From assembly GCA_002472565.1 (NCBI GenBank), contig DKSK01000007.1:124126-144693 (forward strand): a stretch of DNA of 20,568 nt, written 5' to 3'. This DNA comes from Bacteroidales bacterium UBA7258. GTDB lineage: Bacteria; Bacteroidota; Bacteroidia; Bacteroidales; UBA932. A program made the translations under genes and the position numbers. Below are positions 6,603-15,200 of this stretch, in pieces (positions within the stretch are counted from its first letter, which is position 1; every line of letters begins with the position of its first letter). The notes beneath the pieces were generated by a model. It did no database searches and was not told the DNA's origin. It saw only the letters and a list, made by a program, of their open reading frames with translations.

Positions 6603-8204
6603 TTAATGCTTAAAATGGCGCTCTCCGGTAAAGACCATGGCAATGCCGTTCTCGTTGCACTTCTTGATAGAATCTTCGTCACGGATGGAACCGCCTGGCT
6701 GGGCGATGGCCTTGACCCCGTACTCGGCGGCGATGGTCACACAATCGTCAAACGGGAAGAAGGCATCAGAACCCAAGACGAGACCTGCATTCTTGACGGC
6801 AGCCTCTTTTTCTTCCTCCGAAAGTTCTCTTCCGGCTTTTTCTCCTGCCTCTGCCTTAAGGGTTGCCGCAGCCTCCTTGAGGGCAAGTTCGGCCGAGCCT
6901 ACCCGGTTCATCTGGCCGGCACCTACTCCATAGAGCATCTGATCTTTTACGACGACGATGGCGTTTGACTTCACGTGCTTTACCATCTTCCATGCGAAAT
7001 TGAGATCAGCCATCTGGCCGGCCTGAGGCTTGGCATCGGTGACAGCCATCTGAGGGGTGACCACCTTTGTGTCAAGGTCCTGATCCTGATAGAGGCAGCC
7101 TCCGTTGACATAGGTGAACTGCTTTAGGGTGTGGGGCATCTTCGACTTGTCCATGTCGACGACAAGCACGCGGGTATTCTTCTTGTGCTCCTTGAAGAAG
7201 TCGACGGCCTCCGGAGTGAAAGACGGGGCCATCACGATTTCAAGGAAGATGTGCCAAAGCTCCCGGGCAAGCTCGATGGTGACCTCACGATTGAAAGCTA
7301 CGATTCCGCCATAGATGGAAACTTTGTCGCCTTCGAAGGTCTTTTTCCATGCATCGATAATGTCCTTTCCAACTGCGGCGCCGCATGGATTCATGTGCTT
7401 GAGGCCCACGGCGAAAGGTTCATCGAATTCGCGGACTATGTTCAGGGCTGCGTTTGCATCCTGTATATTGTTGTAGCTGAGCTCCTTTCCACTTAGCTGC
7501 CGGGCAGTAGCAAGCGAGAAAGGAAGAGGTTTCATGGAGGCGTAGAACTTGGCCTGCTGGTGAGGGTTCTCGCCGTAACGGAGGGTCTGCTTCTCCTTGA
7601 ACTCAAGGAAGAGCCTCTCGTCCAGGCCGGCCTGGGCACGCATGTAAGTCGCTATGGCAATGTCATATTCGGCTGTATGAGTGTAGGCCTTGGCCGAAAG
7701 CTTCAACCTTGTCTGAGGAGTCGTGTCTCCAGAAGCCTTGACCTCGTCAAGCACGGTCTTGTAGTCTTCCGGATTGACTACTACCGTGACCGAAGCCCAG
7801 TTCTTGGCGGCGCTGCGGAGCATGGAAGGGCCGCCTATGTCGATGTGCTCTATGGCATCCTCCATGGTAACGCCTGGCTTGGCTATGGTCTCGCGGAAAG
7901 GATAGAGGTTGACACAGACAAGATCAATCTTTTCGATGCCGAGCTCTTTAAGCTGCCTCATGTGGTCAGGGTCGTCACGGCGGGCCAGAAGGGCGCCATG
8001 GATCTTAGGATGAAGGGTCTTGACTCTGCCGTCGCAGATCTCAGGGAAGCCGGTGACATCGCTGACGCTGGTGACCGGAATTCCGGCCTCTTTCAGCATC
8101 TTCATTGTTCCGCTGGTGGAGATGATTTCCCATCCGAGGTCTGAAAGCCCGCGGGCGAAGTCCACCACGCCCGTCTTGTCGCTTACGCTAAATAGTGCAC
8201 GCAT
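6603..8204 (-). CDS. purH: Bifunctional AICAR formyltransferase / IMP cyclohydrolase
   Basis: A 533-aa cytosolic enzyme for the last two steps to IMP. The N-terminal cyclohydrolase domain shows ALFSVSDKTG (3-12), STSGT (29-33), GRVKTLHPKIHG (59-70) and INLYPF-like VNLYPF (98-103). The transformylase domain shows RYGENPHQ (209-216), NNIQDANAAL, the catalytic KHMNPCG (269-275), and near the C-terminus PFDDCVTIAAEYGVKAIAQPGGSIRDED. I placed the start at 8204 (MRALFSVSDK), where family members begin. An in-frame ATG at 8258 would add 18 non-conserved residues and overlap a promoter-like sequence. It is separated from the flavin reductase-like gene by about 250 nt, so it may have its own promoter. 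It uses 10-formyl-THF, which FolD makes. Confidence 0.97.
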   Translation of the reverse strand: MRALFSVSDKTGVVDFARGLSDLGWEIISTSGTMKMLKEAGIPVTSVSDVTGFPEICDGRVKTLHPKIHGALLARRDDPDHMRQLKELGIEKIDLVCVNLYPFRETIAKPGVTMEDAIEHIDIGGPSMLRSAAKNWASVTVVVNPEDYKTVLDEVKASGDTTPQTRLKLSAKAYTHTAEYDIAIATYMRAQAGLDERLFLEFKEKQTLRYGENPHQQAKFYASMKPLPFSLATARQLSGKELSYNNIQDANAALNIVREFDEPFAVGLKHMNPCGAAVGKDIIDAWKKTFEGDKVSIYGGIVAFNREVTIELARELWHIFLEIVMAPSFTPEAVDFFKEHKKNTRVLVVDMDKSKMPHTLKQFTYVNGGCLYQDQDLDTKVVTPQMAVTDAKPQAGQMADLNFAWKMVKHVKSNAIVVVKDQMLYGVGAGQMNRVGSAELALKEAAATLKAEAGEKAGRELSEEEKEAAVKNAGLVLGSDAFFPFDDCVTIAAEYGVKAIAQPGGSIRDEDSIKKCNENGIAMVFTGERHFKH

Positions 8205-8245
8205 AATAGATAAAGTTTCCATGGCCGACTCTTCAGCCACATCCA

Positions 8246-8253
8246 CAAATTTA
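8246..8253 (-). promoter_or_regulatory. Candidate -7 element of an internal purH promoter
   Basis: On the minus strand TAAATTTG matches the Bacteroidetes -7 consensus TAnnTTTG exactly and lies about 42 nt before the purH ATG. No clear TTTG is found 19 nt upstream (only a T-rich stretch ending in TTTCC), so support is partial. Confidence 0.35.
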
Positions 8254-8398
8254 TCCATTTTTGCGCTTATTCGGAAATAAAACTCGTCTCTCGCTGATGA
8301 AAAAAACTCGCGGATAAAATAATCCCGACTCCTCCCATTACGTCCTCCGCAGACAGGGCTCCCTTATCCCGAACTTTGTTCCTCGGAAATCATGGGAC

Positions 8399-8443
8399 GA
8401 ATCAGGTTGAGGCGAATAATGTTGGGGGAGAATCAGGTCGAGG
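8399..8443. repeat. Direct 14-bp repeat in the gap before purH
   Basis: The 14-mer GAATCAGGTTGAGG at 8399-8412 recurs at 8430-8443 with one change, a 31-bp period. It lies just after the flavin reductase-like stop in an otherwise gene-free 8205-8454 gap. Paired direct repeats three helical turns apart could be a binding site or plain duplication; no regulator is identified. Confidence 0.5.
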
Positions 8444-8454
8444 GCCGTGGGCTT

Positions 8455-9030
8455 TCAGGGGCGGGGCGTATTCAGAGCCTTTCCGTCGGAGAAGGCGTTG
8501 CCGACGCGGCCGCCGATTTCGAGATAGCCCAGGTGGACAGGGTCGAAGGTAAGGAGGTGCATCTTTTCGAGGTCCGGCTTGCCATCCTCGGCGAGAAACT
8601 TCTCATCGACATCAATGCTGACAATCTTCGCCACAAGGAAACAGCCCGACTCGCTCTCATCGATCATCCTGGCGACCCTGCACTCGAAAGTCATCGGAAA
8701 ATCGGCGAAAACAGGAGCCTTGACCTTCCCCGCCTTCTCCACCTTCAATCCGGACTTAGCGACCTTGTCCTTGACCTTGCGGCCGCTGACAAGTCCGAGG
8801 TAATCCGCCGGAACCACTGTCTCTTTAGTAGCAAAGGCCAGGGTCAATTCAGGATTGGCCTTGAGGTTCTCGGTGGTCTGATGGCTGCCGAGTGAAATGA
8901 CAATCTCGTCATTGTTCCAGGTACCAGCCCAGGCGGCATTCATTGCGTTCGGGGTTCCGTCGGAATCAAAGGTACCTATGATTATTACGGCCTGAGGCAT
9001 GAACCACGGCCTCGGTTCGAAATTTTTCAT
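8455..9030 (-). CDS. Flavin reductase-like / flavoredoxin-type FMN-binding protein
   Basis: A 191-aa soluble protein of the flavin reductase-like domain family. The N-terminus has the typical pattern RPWFMPQAVIIIGTFDSDGTPNAMN, followed by AAWAG and ISLGSHQTTENLKANPELTLAF, which in the family forms the split-barrel FMN site. Later, FECRVARMIDESESGCFLVAKIVSIDVDE is the usual second barrel half. Members bind FMN and act as flavin reductases or as flavoredoxins in anaerobes; the partner here is unknown. It starts 11 nt after purM ends and is inside the purine cluster, so it is probably co-transcribed with purM. No purine step needs it, so its place in the cluster is unexplained. Confidence 0.85.
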   Translation of the reverse strand: MKNFEPRPWFMPQAVIIIGTFDSDGTPNAMNAAWAGTWNNDEIVISLGSHQTTENLKANPELTLAFATKETVVPADYLGLVSGRKVKDKVAKSGLKVEKAGKVKAPVFADFPMTFECRVARMIDESESGCFLVAKIVSIDVDEKFLAEDGKPDLEKMHLLTFDPVHLGYLEIGGRVGNAFSDGKALNTPRP

Positions 9031-9041
9031 GATCGTATTCT

Positions 9042-10118
9042 CTAAAGAAGTTTGATGTCGACACCCGGCGTGGCAGTAACGCGGCCGATGACGGTGGCGC
9101 GGTCGCCATGACCCTTAAGGATGGAAATAGCCTTGTCAGCCTCAGACTCATCCATGGCCAGCACCATGCCCACTCCCATATTGTAGATGTTGAACATCTC
9201 TCTATGGTCAATCTTGCCATATTTCTCAAGGAAGCGGAAAATAGGGAGTATCTCCCAGGTTCCTTCCTCAACATGGATACCCTGCCCTTCGCGGAGGATG
9301 CGAGGAATATTCTCGTCAAAGCCGCCGCCTGTGATATGAGCCACGCCATGGACATCACAATTACGGATGACGTCAAGCACCTGGCGCACATAGATGCGGG
9401 TAGGTGTAAGGGCGACGAGGCCCAGCGGCTCACCGCTCTCACGCGGCTTTGAAGGATCGCCATCTATGGACACGGAACCGTCAAGCTCAGGGTAGACCTT
9501 GTGGAGGTCGAGGGCATTATCGGAGAAAATCTTGCGGACCAGGCTGAAGCCATTGGAATGCACACCGGTGGAAGCGATTCCGACGAGAACATCGCCGACC
9601 TTCACCTTAGTGCCGTCGATGAGCTTGGACTTCTCGACTACTCCGGTAGTAAAGCCCGCTATATCATACTCTCCTTCGGCATACATGCCAGGCATCTCGG
9701 CAGTCTCGCCTCCGACGAGGGCGCAGTCGGACTGACGGCAGCCATTGGCAATTCCGGCCACGACGGCTTCGACCACGGCAGGAATCGTCTTGCCCTGAGC
9801 CACATAGTCCAGAAAGAAGAGAGGCTCGGCGCCCTGGGCCAGGACATCGTTGACGCACATGGCCACGGCATCGACCCCTACGGTGTCATGCTTGTCCATG
9901 GCGAAGGCAAGCTTGAGCTTTGTACCCACGCCGTCAGTCCCGCTGACCAGAATCGGCTCCTTATAGCCGAGAGAAGCGAGATCGAACATTCCGCCGAAAG
10001 AACCGATGTTTCCCATCGCTCCCGGACGATTGGTTGAAGCGACGTGCTTCTTGATTCTGCGGACCACGTCGTATCCGGCTTCGAGGCTGACCCCAGCCTT
10101 TTCGTAATCTACTGCCAT
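9042..10118 (-). CDS. purM: Phosphoribosylformylglycinamidine cyclo-ligase (AIR synthetase)
   Basis: A 358-aa ATP-dependent cytosolic enzyme closing the imidazole ring of AIR from FGAM. Motifs are EAGYDVVRRIK (13-23), the ATP-binding SGTDGVGTKLK (59-69), VGVDAVAMCVNDVLAQGAEP, GGETAEMPGMY, STGVHSNGFSLVRK and ITGGGFDENIPRIL, where family members usually have GGGLPENIPR. Slightly longer than the roughly 345 aa of E. coli PurM. The start at 10118 (MAVDYEKAG) follows the purF stop by one base (TGATATG), so translation is probably coupled. Earlier in-frame starts lie inside purF and add non-conserved residues. Confidence 0.97.
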   Translation of the reverse strand: MAVDYEKAGVSLEAGYDVVRRIKKHVASTNRPGAMGNIGSFGGMFDLASLGYKEPILVSGTDGVGTKLKLAFAMDKHDTVGVDAVAMCVNDVLAQGAEPLFFLDYVAQGKTIPAVVEAVVAGIANGCRQSDCALVGGETAEMPGMYAEGEYDIAGFTTGVVEKSKLIDGTKVKVGDVLVGIASTGVHSNGFSLVRKIFSDNALDLHKVYPELDGSVSIDGDPSKPRESGEPLGLVALTPTRIYVRQVLDVIRNCDVHGVAHITGGGFDENIPRILREGQGIHVEEGTWEILPIFRFLEKYGKIDHREMFNIYNMGVGMVLAMDESEADKAISILKGHGDRATVIGRVTATPGVDIKLL

Positions 10119-10119
10119 A

Positions 10120-11535
10120 TCAGATCTTGTTTTCTTTCTTGTGTCTTGAGACCTCAGCCTCCGCCGAACCGTAGAGAGCTGTAGGGTAATTACCTGTGAA
10201 GCAGGCCGTGCAGAGGTCCGAACGATGTCCGGCCTCATAGAGGGCCTTTTCAGAGAGATAGCCCAGCGAATCCGCTTCAATATACTGCCGCGCTTGTTCA
10301 ACCGTGCGCGTGGAGCAGAGAAGCTGATTGTAGGTGCTGGTGTCCACCCCGTAGAAGCAAGGCCCGATCATAGGCGGGCTGGCTATTCGGACATGGACGG
10401 CGGCGGCCCCGGCCTCGCGAAGCATTCTCACGATCCTGAGAGAAGTGGTGCCGCGGACTATGGAATCGTCGATGAGGGCGACCTTCTTTCCGGAAACGAT
10501 GCTTCGCACCGGAGAAAGTTTCATCTTCACTCCCCTGTCACGCAATTCCTGGGAAGGGGCTATGAAGGTACGGCCGATATACTTGTTCTTTATGAGACCC
10601 ATCTCGTAAGGGATGCCGCTGGCCTCGGAAAAGCCCATGGCCGCGGAAAGGCTCGAATCCGGCACTCCGACCACAATGTCGGCATCGGCAGGATGCTCTT
10701 TCCAGAGCAGGCGCCCACTCTCCTTGCGGAAAGCATGGACGTTGAGCCCCTCGATGTCACTGTCCGGACGGGAGAAGTAGATATACTCCATGGCGCACAT
10801 CGCATGGCGCTGGTAATCAGAGTACCTGCGCGAGCGGATGCCGAGCTTGTCGATGGTCACGACCTCGCCCGGTTCTATATCCCTAAGGAAGTCCGCCCCG
10901 ATGACGCTGAAGGCACAGGTCTCGCTGCTCACCACATAGCCCTCCCCTATCCTTCCGATGGACAGAGGCCGGAGGCCGTATTTGTCCCGGCAGGCATAGA
11001 TCCTGTTCTTGGTCATGATGACGAAGGCAAAAGCCCCCTCTATCATATTCAGGGCTCTGACTATCTGGAAGATACGTGGCATAGTGGCCGCCTGTGGATC
11101 CTTCTTTATAAGGTGGGCCAGAACCTCGCTGTCGGAAGAACTCTGAAAAAGACTGCCCCTGTCCTCAAGGTACTTGCGGAGCTGTTCAGAATTGACCAGA
11201 TTTCCGTTATGCGCCAAAGCGAAATCCCCGGAATTATGTCTGAAAAGGAAAGGCTGGACATTCTCAATTCCTGGACCTCCATTCGTACCATAACGCACAT
11301 GGCCCAGGGCCATGGAGCCGCGCAAGGTGGCCAGATTGTCCTGATTGAAGACTTCAGTCACCAGTCCCGGTCCCTTGATGCGCGAAAGATAGCCCTCGTC
11401 GTCAACAGTGACGATTCCTGCTCCCTCCTGACCCCTGTGCTGAAGGGAATGGAGGCCGTAATAGGTCACCTCGGCCGCATGAGGCACATTCCATACGGCG
11501 AAAACGCCGCACTCTTCATGGATTCCGCTATCCAT
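10120..11535 (-). CDS. purF: Glutamine PRPP amidotransferase, [4Fe-4S] propeptide type
   Basis: A 471-aa enzyme for the first committed step of purine synthesis, making phosphoribosylamine from PRPP and glutamine. MDSGIHEE is a short propeptide before Cys9 of ECGVFAV, the N-terminal nucleophile after processing. The glutaminase domain continues with YYGLHSLQHRGQEGAGIV and GHVRYGT. The PRPP loop is VALIDDSIVRGTT (352-364). Cys247, Cys393, Cys442 and Cys445 match the four cluster ligands of the Bacillus subtilis enzyme, and the first two fall at the same precursor positions. This implies an oxygen-labile [4Fe-4S] enzyme. I chose the ATG at 11535, giving an 8-nt overlap with the end of purC; 11559 is an alternative. 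The purM start follows 1 nt after the stop. Confidence 0.96.
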   Translation of the reverse strand: MDSGIHEECGVFAVWNVPHAAEVTYYGLHSLQHRGQEGAGIVTVDDEGYLSRIKGPGLVTEVFNQDNLATLRGSMALGHVRYGTNGGPGIENVQPFLFRHNSGDFALAHNGNLVNSEQLRKYLEDRGSLFQSSSDSEVLAHLIKKDPQAATMPRIFQIVRALNMIEGAFAFVIMTKNRIYACRDKYGLRPLSIGRIGEGYVVSSETCAFSVIGADFLRDIEPGEVVTIDKLGIRSRRYSDYQRHAMCAMEYIYFSRPDSDIEGLNVHAFRKESGRLLWKEHPADADIVVGVPDSSLSAAMGFSEASGIPYEMGLIKNKYIGRTFIAPSQELRDRGVKMKLSPVRSIVSGKKVALIDDSIVRGTTSLRIVRMLREAGAAAVHVRIASPPMIGPCFYGVDTSTYNQLLCSTRTVEQARQYIEADSLGYLSEKALYEAGHRSDLCTACFTGNYPTALYGSAEAEVSRHKKENKI

Positions 11536-12247
11536 CGTATTTTGACTTAAGCCGTTCATAAACAGTTCTGTAGGCATCCCCGACATGGCCCTTGTCATGA
11601 CGGAAACGATCCTTATCAAGCCTCTCCCCGGTCTTGATGTCCCAGAAACGGGCGGAATCGGGGGTGATGTCATCGGTCATGGCCAGAGTCCCGTCAGGGA
11701 GATGGCCGAACTCGATTTTGAAGTCCACCAGGCTAATTCCTATCGATTTGAAAACCGGGAGCAAGGTGTCGTTCACCTTGCGGGTCAACCGGTAGATTTC
11801 CCGAAGGTCCTCTTCACCGACGATATTTAAGGCAAGAGCCTGATAATCATTGATAAGCGGATCTCCTAGAGCCTCGCTCTTGTAGCAGAGATCAATGATA
11901 GGTTTCTGAGGGATCAGGCCCTCCTCAAGTCCCAGCCTCAGGGCGAGGGAGCCCGCCACGATATTGCGCACAATCACCTCCATCGGAATAACTTCCGCCT
12001 TGTGGCAAAGCTGCTCTGTCGAGGAAATCTTCTTGATGAAATGAGTAGGCACGCCGGCTTTCTGAAGAATCCCAGAAGTGATACATGAGACACCGTTACA
12101 GCAGACCCCCTTGTCCTTGATCACGGCCTTCTTGATTTTATAGAAGGCGGTTATGTCATCCGTGAAACCGATGATGACCTTGTCGGGATCATCGGTGCCC
12201 CATATTTTGATGGACGAGCCATCATGGATCAGATCCTTCTTTTCCAT
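11528..12247 (-). CDS. purC: SAICAR synthetase with divergent N-terminal motif
   Basis: A 239-aa enzyme of the short (Bacillus/E. coli-like) SAICAR synthetase type, joining CAIR and aspartate with ATP. Conserved parts are FTDDITAF (28-35), PMEVIVRNIVAGSLALRLG, VDFKIEFG, TDDITPDSARFWD and LDKDRFR. The N-terminal nucleotide-binding motif, normally Y.GK.K.(V/I)Y, reads HDGSSIKIW here, so both usual Lys positions are changed and a Lys sits one place later. The acidic motif has Asp where DE(F/I)SPD is usual. It starts directly after the purL stop (TAGATG) and overlaps purF by 8 nt. No other purC is in the window, so it is probably active, but the changes deserve a check. Confidence 0.93.
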   Translation of the reverse strand: MEKKDLIHDGSSIKIWGTDDPDKVIIGFTDDITAFYKIKKAVIKDKGVCCNGVSCITSGILQKAGVPTHFIKKISSTEQLCHKAEVIPMEVIVRNIVAGSLALRLGLEEGLIPQKPIIDLCYKSEALGDPLINDYQALALNIVGEEDLREIYRLTRKVNDTLLPVFKSIGISLVDFKIEFGHLPDGTLAMTDDITPDSARFWDIKTGERLDKDRFRHDKGHVGDAYRTVYERLKSKYDG

Positions 12248-15200
12248 CTACTTGCCTCTGAAGTATTTAACGGCGTTCTCAAAGAGCGGCTGCTCCATAT
12301 CCTCAGGAATATTCTTAAAGAGTCCCTGCTCGTACCTTTCCGAATGGCCCATCTTGCCGAGGATGTGTCCGTCCTCGCTGATTATTCCTTCTATGGCATA
12401 GTAGGAGCCGTTAGGATTGGACGGAGACGCCATGGTAGGCTGCTCAGTCACGGAGTCCACATACTGGAAAGCGACCTGGCCCTTGTCAAAGAGTTCCCTG
12501 GCTAATTCGTCTCTGACCACGAATTTTCCCTCTCCATGGCTGACAGGAATAGTGTAGGTCGTACCTATGGCCATATGACGGAGCCATGGGGACTTGTCTG
12601 TGCTCACCCTTGTCTTGACCATGGTGCTGACATGTCTGTTGACATCATTTCGGAAGAGGGTCGGAGCAGCTTCCGTGACCATGCCGAGATGGCCGTAAGG
12701 AAGAAGGCCGGACTTGACGAGGGCCTGGAAACCGTTGCAGATGCCGAGTATGAGGCCTCCGCGGGAGATAAGTCCCTCTATAGCATCGGCTATATCCTTA
12801 TTGTTCAGCACATTGGCTATGAACTTTCCGCTTCCGTCAGGTTCATCTCCGGCAGAGAAGCCTCCCACGAGAGCGAGGATGTCGCTGGAATCAATGCAGT
12901 CACGCATCTGGGAAATCGAAGAGTAGACGTCCTGCTCGGTAAGGTTGCGGAAAACAGTAGACTTGGTGACGGCGCCCGCAGCTCTGAAGGCCTTGGCAGT
13001 GTCGTAGTCGCAATTCGTGCCCGGGAAGACCGGGATATAGACTGCCGGATGTTCCTTCGCTTCGCCCTTGTATCTGAGATCCTCACTCTTGGTCTTGGCA
13101 GGCTGAGGCTTGTCCATGCCCTTAGGAAGGATACGCACCATGTCAGGCTTGCTTTCATAAGGGTAGACCTCGGCGAACTTGTCGAAATTGGCCCTGCGCA
13201 GATCGTGGAGGCCGCACCTTGTGCGGTTAACCCTGATTGTCATGGCCTCGTCCTCCGGAATCCTCAACATTCCAAGCTCAATCGCATTTTCGTATTCGAG
13301 TGGTTTCACGGATTCCACAAGCACGGAGCCCGGAGCGCCGGCATAGAGGATATCCTTGTCCGCATGAACGTCAGGAACGAAGAGATTGCCGAAAGACATC
13401 TTGACGAGAGCCTCAATGGCGCCGTCGATTCCCGTCGCCCAGGCGCTCAGAATGTTGCCTTCCGCGATCTGGCCGTGGATGAAATCCCAGTTGCGCTTAA
13501 GCTGCTCCACATCCGGCATTCTGTCCGGCAGAGGAGTGTGGCGGATAAGATAGATATGGTCTCCGTCGAGTTTGAACTCAGGGGAAATCACCCTGCTGGC
13601 CTTGAGGGGAACTACTCCGAAGGCCACCAGCGTAGGAGGAACCTCGATCTTGACCCCTGTCTCCTCAAAGGTTCCGGACATGCTGTCCTTTCCTCCGATG
13701 GCCGGAAGGCCGAAGGCATCCTGCATCTTCAAGGCGCCGAGCAAAGCCGACAAAGGCCTGCCCCAGCCCTTCGGGTCCTCCGTCATGCGCTGGAAATATT
13801 CCTGGAAGCTGAAGCGGACCTTGGACCAGTCGCCTCCGCATGAAACTATCTTTGCAAGGGCATGGACGACCGAATATGCCGCTCCGTGGTATGGGCTCCA
13901 ACGGCTTATCCTCGGGTCGAAGCCATAGGCCATAACCGAAGCCGTGTCCGTGAATCCATCCGTAGGAAGCTTCTGCACCGAGACCTGAGCCTCCGTCAGC
14001 TGGGTCATTCCTCCATATGGCATGAGGACGGTGGAACGTCCTATGGTCGAATCGAACATCTCCACCAAGCCTTTCTGCGAAAGAACCTGAGGACGGCTCA
14101 TCGTCTCCATGATAAGCTCCTTCTCGGACTTACCCTCATCCTTAAAAGCGAAAGGATCAATGTCAGCAGGGGCTTCGACCTCTGCTTTGGCGAAATGGCG
14201 GGCGCCCGCAGAATCTATGAAATCCCGGCGCAGGTCGACGACCTTTTCACCATGGTTATACATCATCATACGCGCCGTGCCGGTGACGTCGGCAACGTGC
14301 GTGGCCTCGATATTCTCTTCTGCGCAATACTTGCGGAACTCCTCCTCGTCCTTGGCTTCGATGACCACAGCCATCCTCTCCTGGGACTCGCTGATGGCAA
14401 GTTCCGTGGAGTTGAGTCCAGTGTACTTGACCGGTACCCTGTCAAGATAAATATCCAGGCCGTCGGCGAGCTCGCCTATCGCGACGCTGACTCCGCCTGC
14501 CCCGAAATCATTGGACTTCTTGATGAGGCGCGTCACCTCAGGACGGCGGAAAAGGTGCTGGAGCTTGCGCTCCTCAGGAGCGTTACCTTTCTGAACCTCA
14601 CTGCCGCAGGTCTCAAGAGACTCACCCGTATGTTCCTTGGAAGAGCCTGTCGCGCCGCCGATTCCGTCGCGGCCGGTACGCCCCCCGAGCATCAGGATAA
14701 CATCTCCCGGCACAGGACTTTCACGGCGCACGTTCGAAGCCTTGACTGCGCCAACGACCGCGCCTACCTCCATACGCTTAGCCACATAGCCCTCGTCCAG
14801 GATTTCATGGACATGGGTTGTGGCGAGGCCTATCTGATTGCCGTAGCTGGAATAACCCTGGGCGGCCTTGCGCGAAATAACCTTCTGCGGAAGCTTGCCC
14901 TCGAGAGTCTCGGAGACAGGCTTCCAGATGTCTCCCGCCCCGGTGACACGCATGGCCTGGTAAACATAGCTGCGGCCGGAAAGCGGATCACGGATCGCTC
15001 CGCCCAGACAGGTGGCCGCGCCTCCGAAAGGCTCTATTTCGGTCGGATGATTATGGGTCTCGTTCTTAAACATAAGCAGCCAGCGCTCCGTCTTGCCGGC
15101 ATTGTCAACATCGATATAGATGCTGCAGGCGTTGTTTTCTTCGCTGACCTCCATGTCGTCTAGCTTGCCTTCCTTGCGGAGCCACTTAGCTCCGATGGTG

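Noticed and set aside
8392..8895. Plus-strand frame of 167 codons opposite the flavin reductase-like gene
   Set aside because: Antisense shadow; the minus-strand protein has clear family motifs.
10225..11550. 441-codon plus-strand frame opposite purF
   Set aside because: A long antisense frame in GC-rich coding DNA; purF on the other strand has all catalytic and cluster residues.
13862..15163. 433-codon plus-strand frame opposite purL
   Set aside because: Antisense shadow of the synthetase domain of PurL; no independent motif or start signal.
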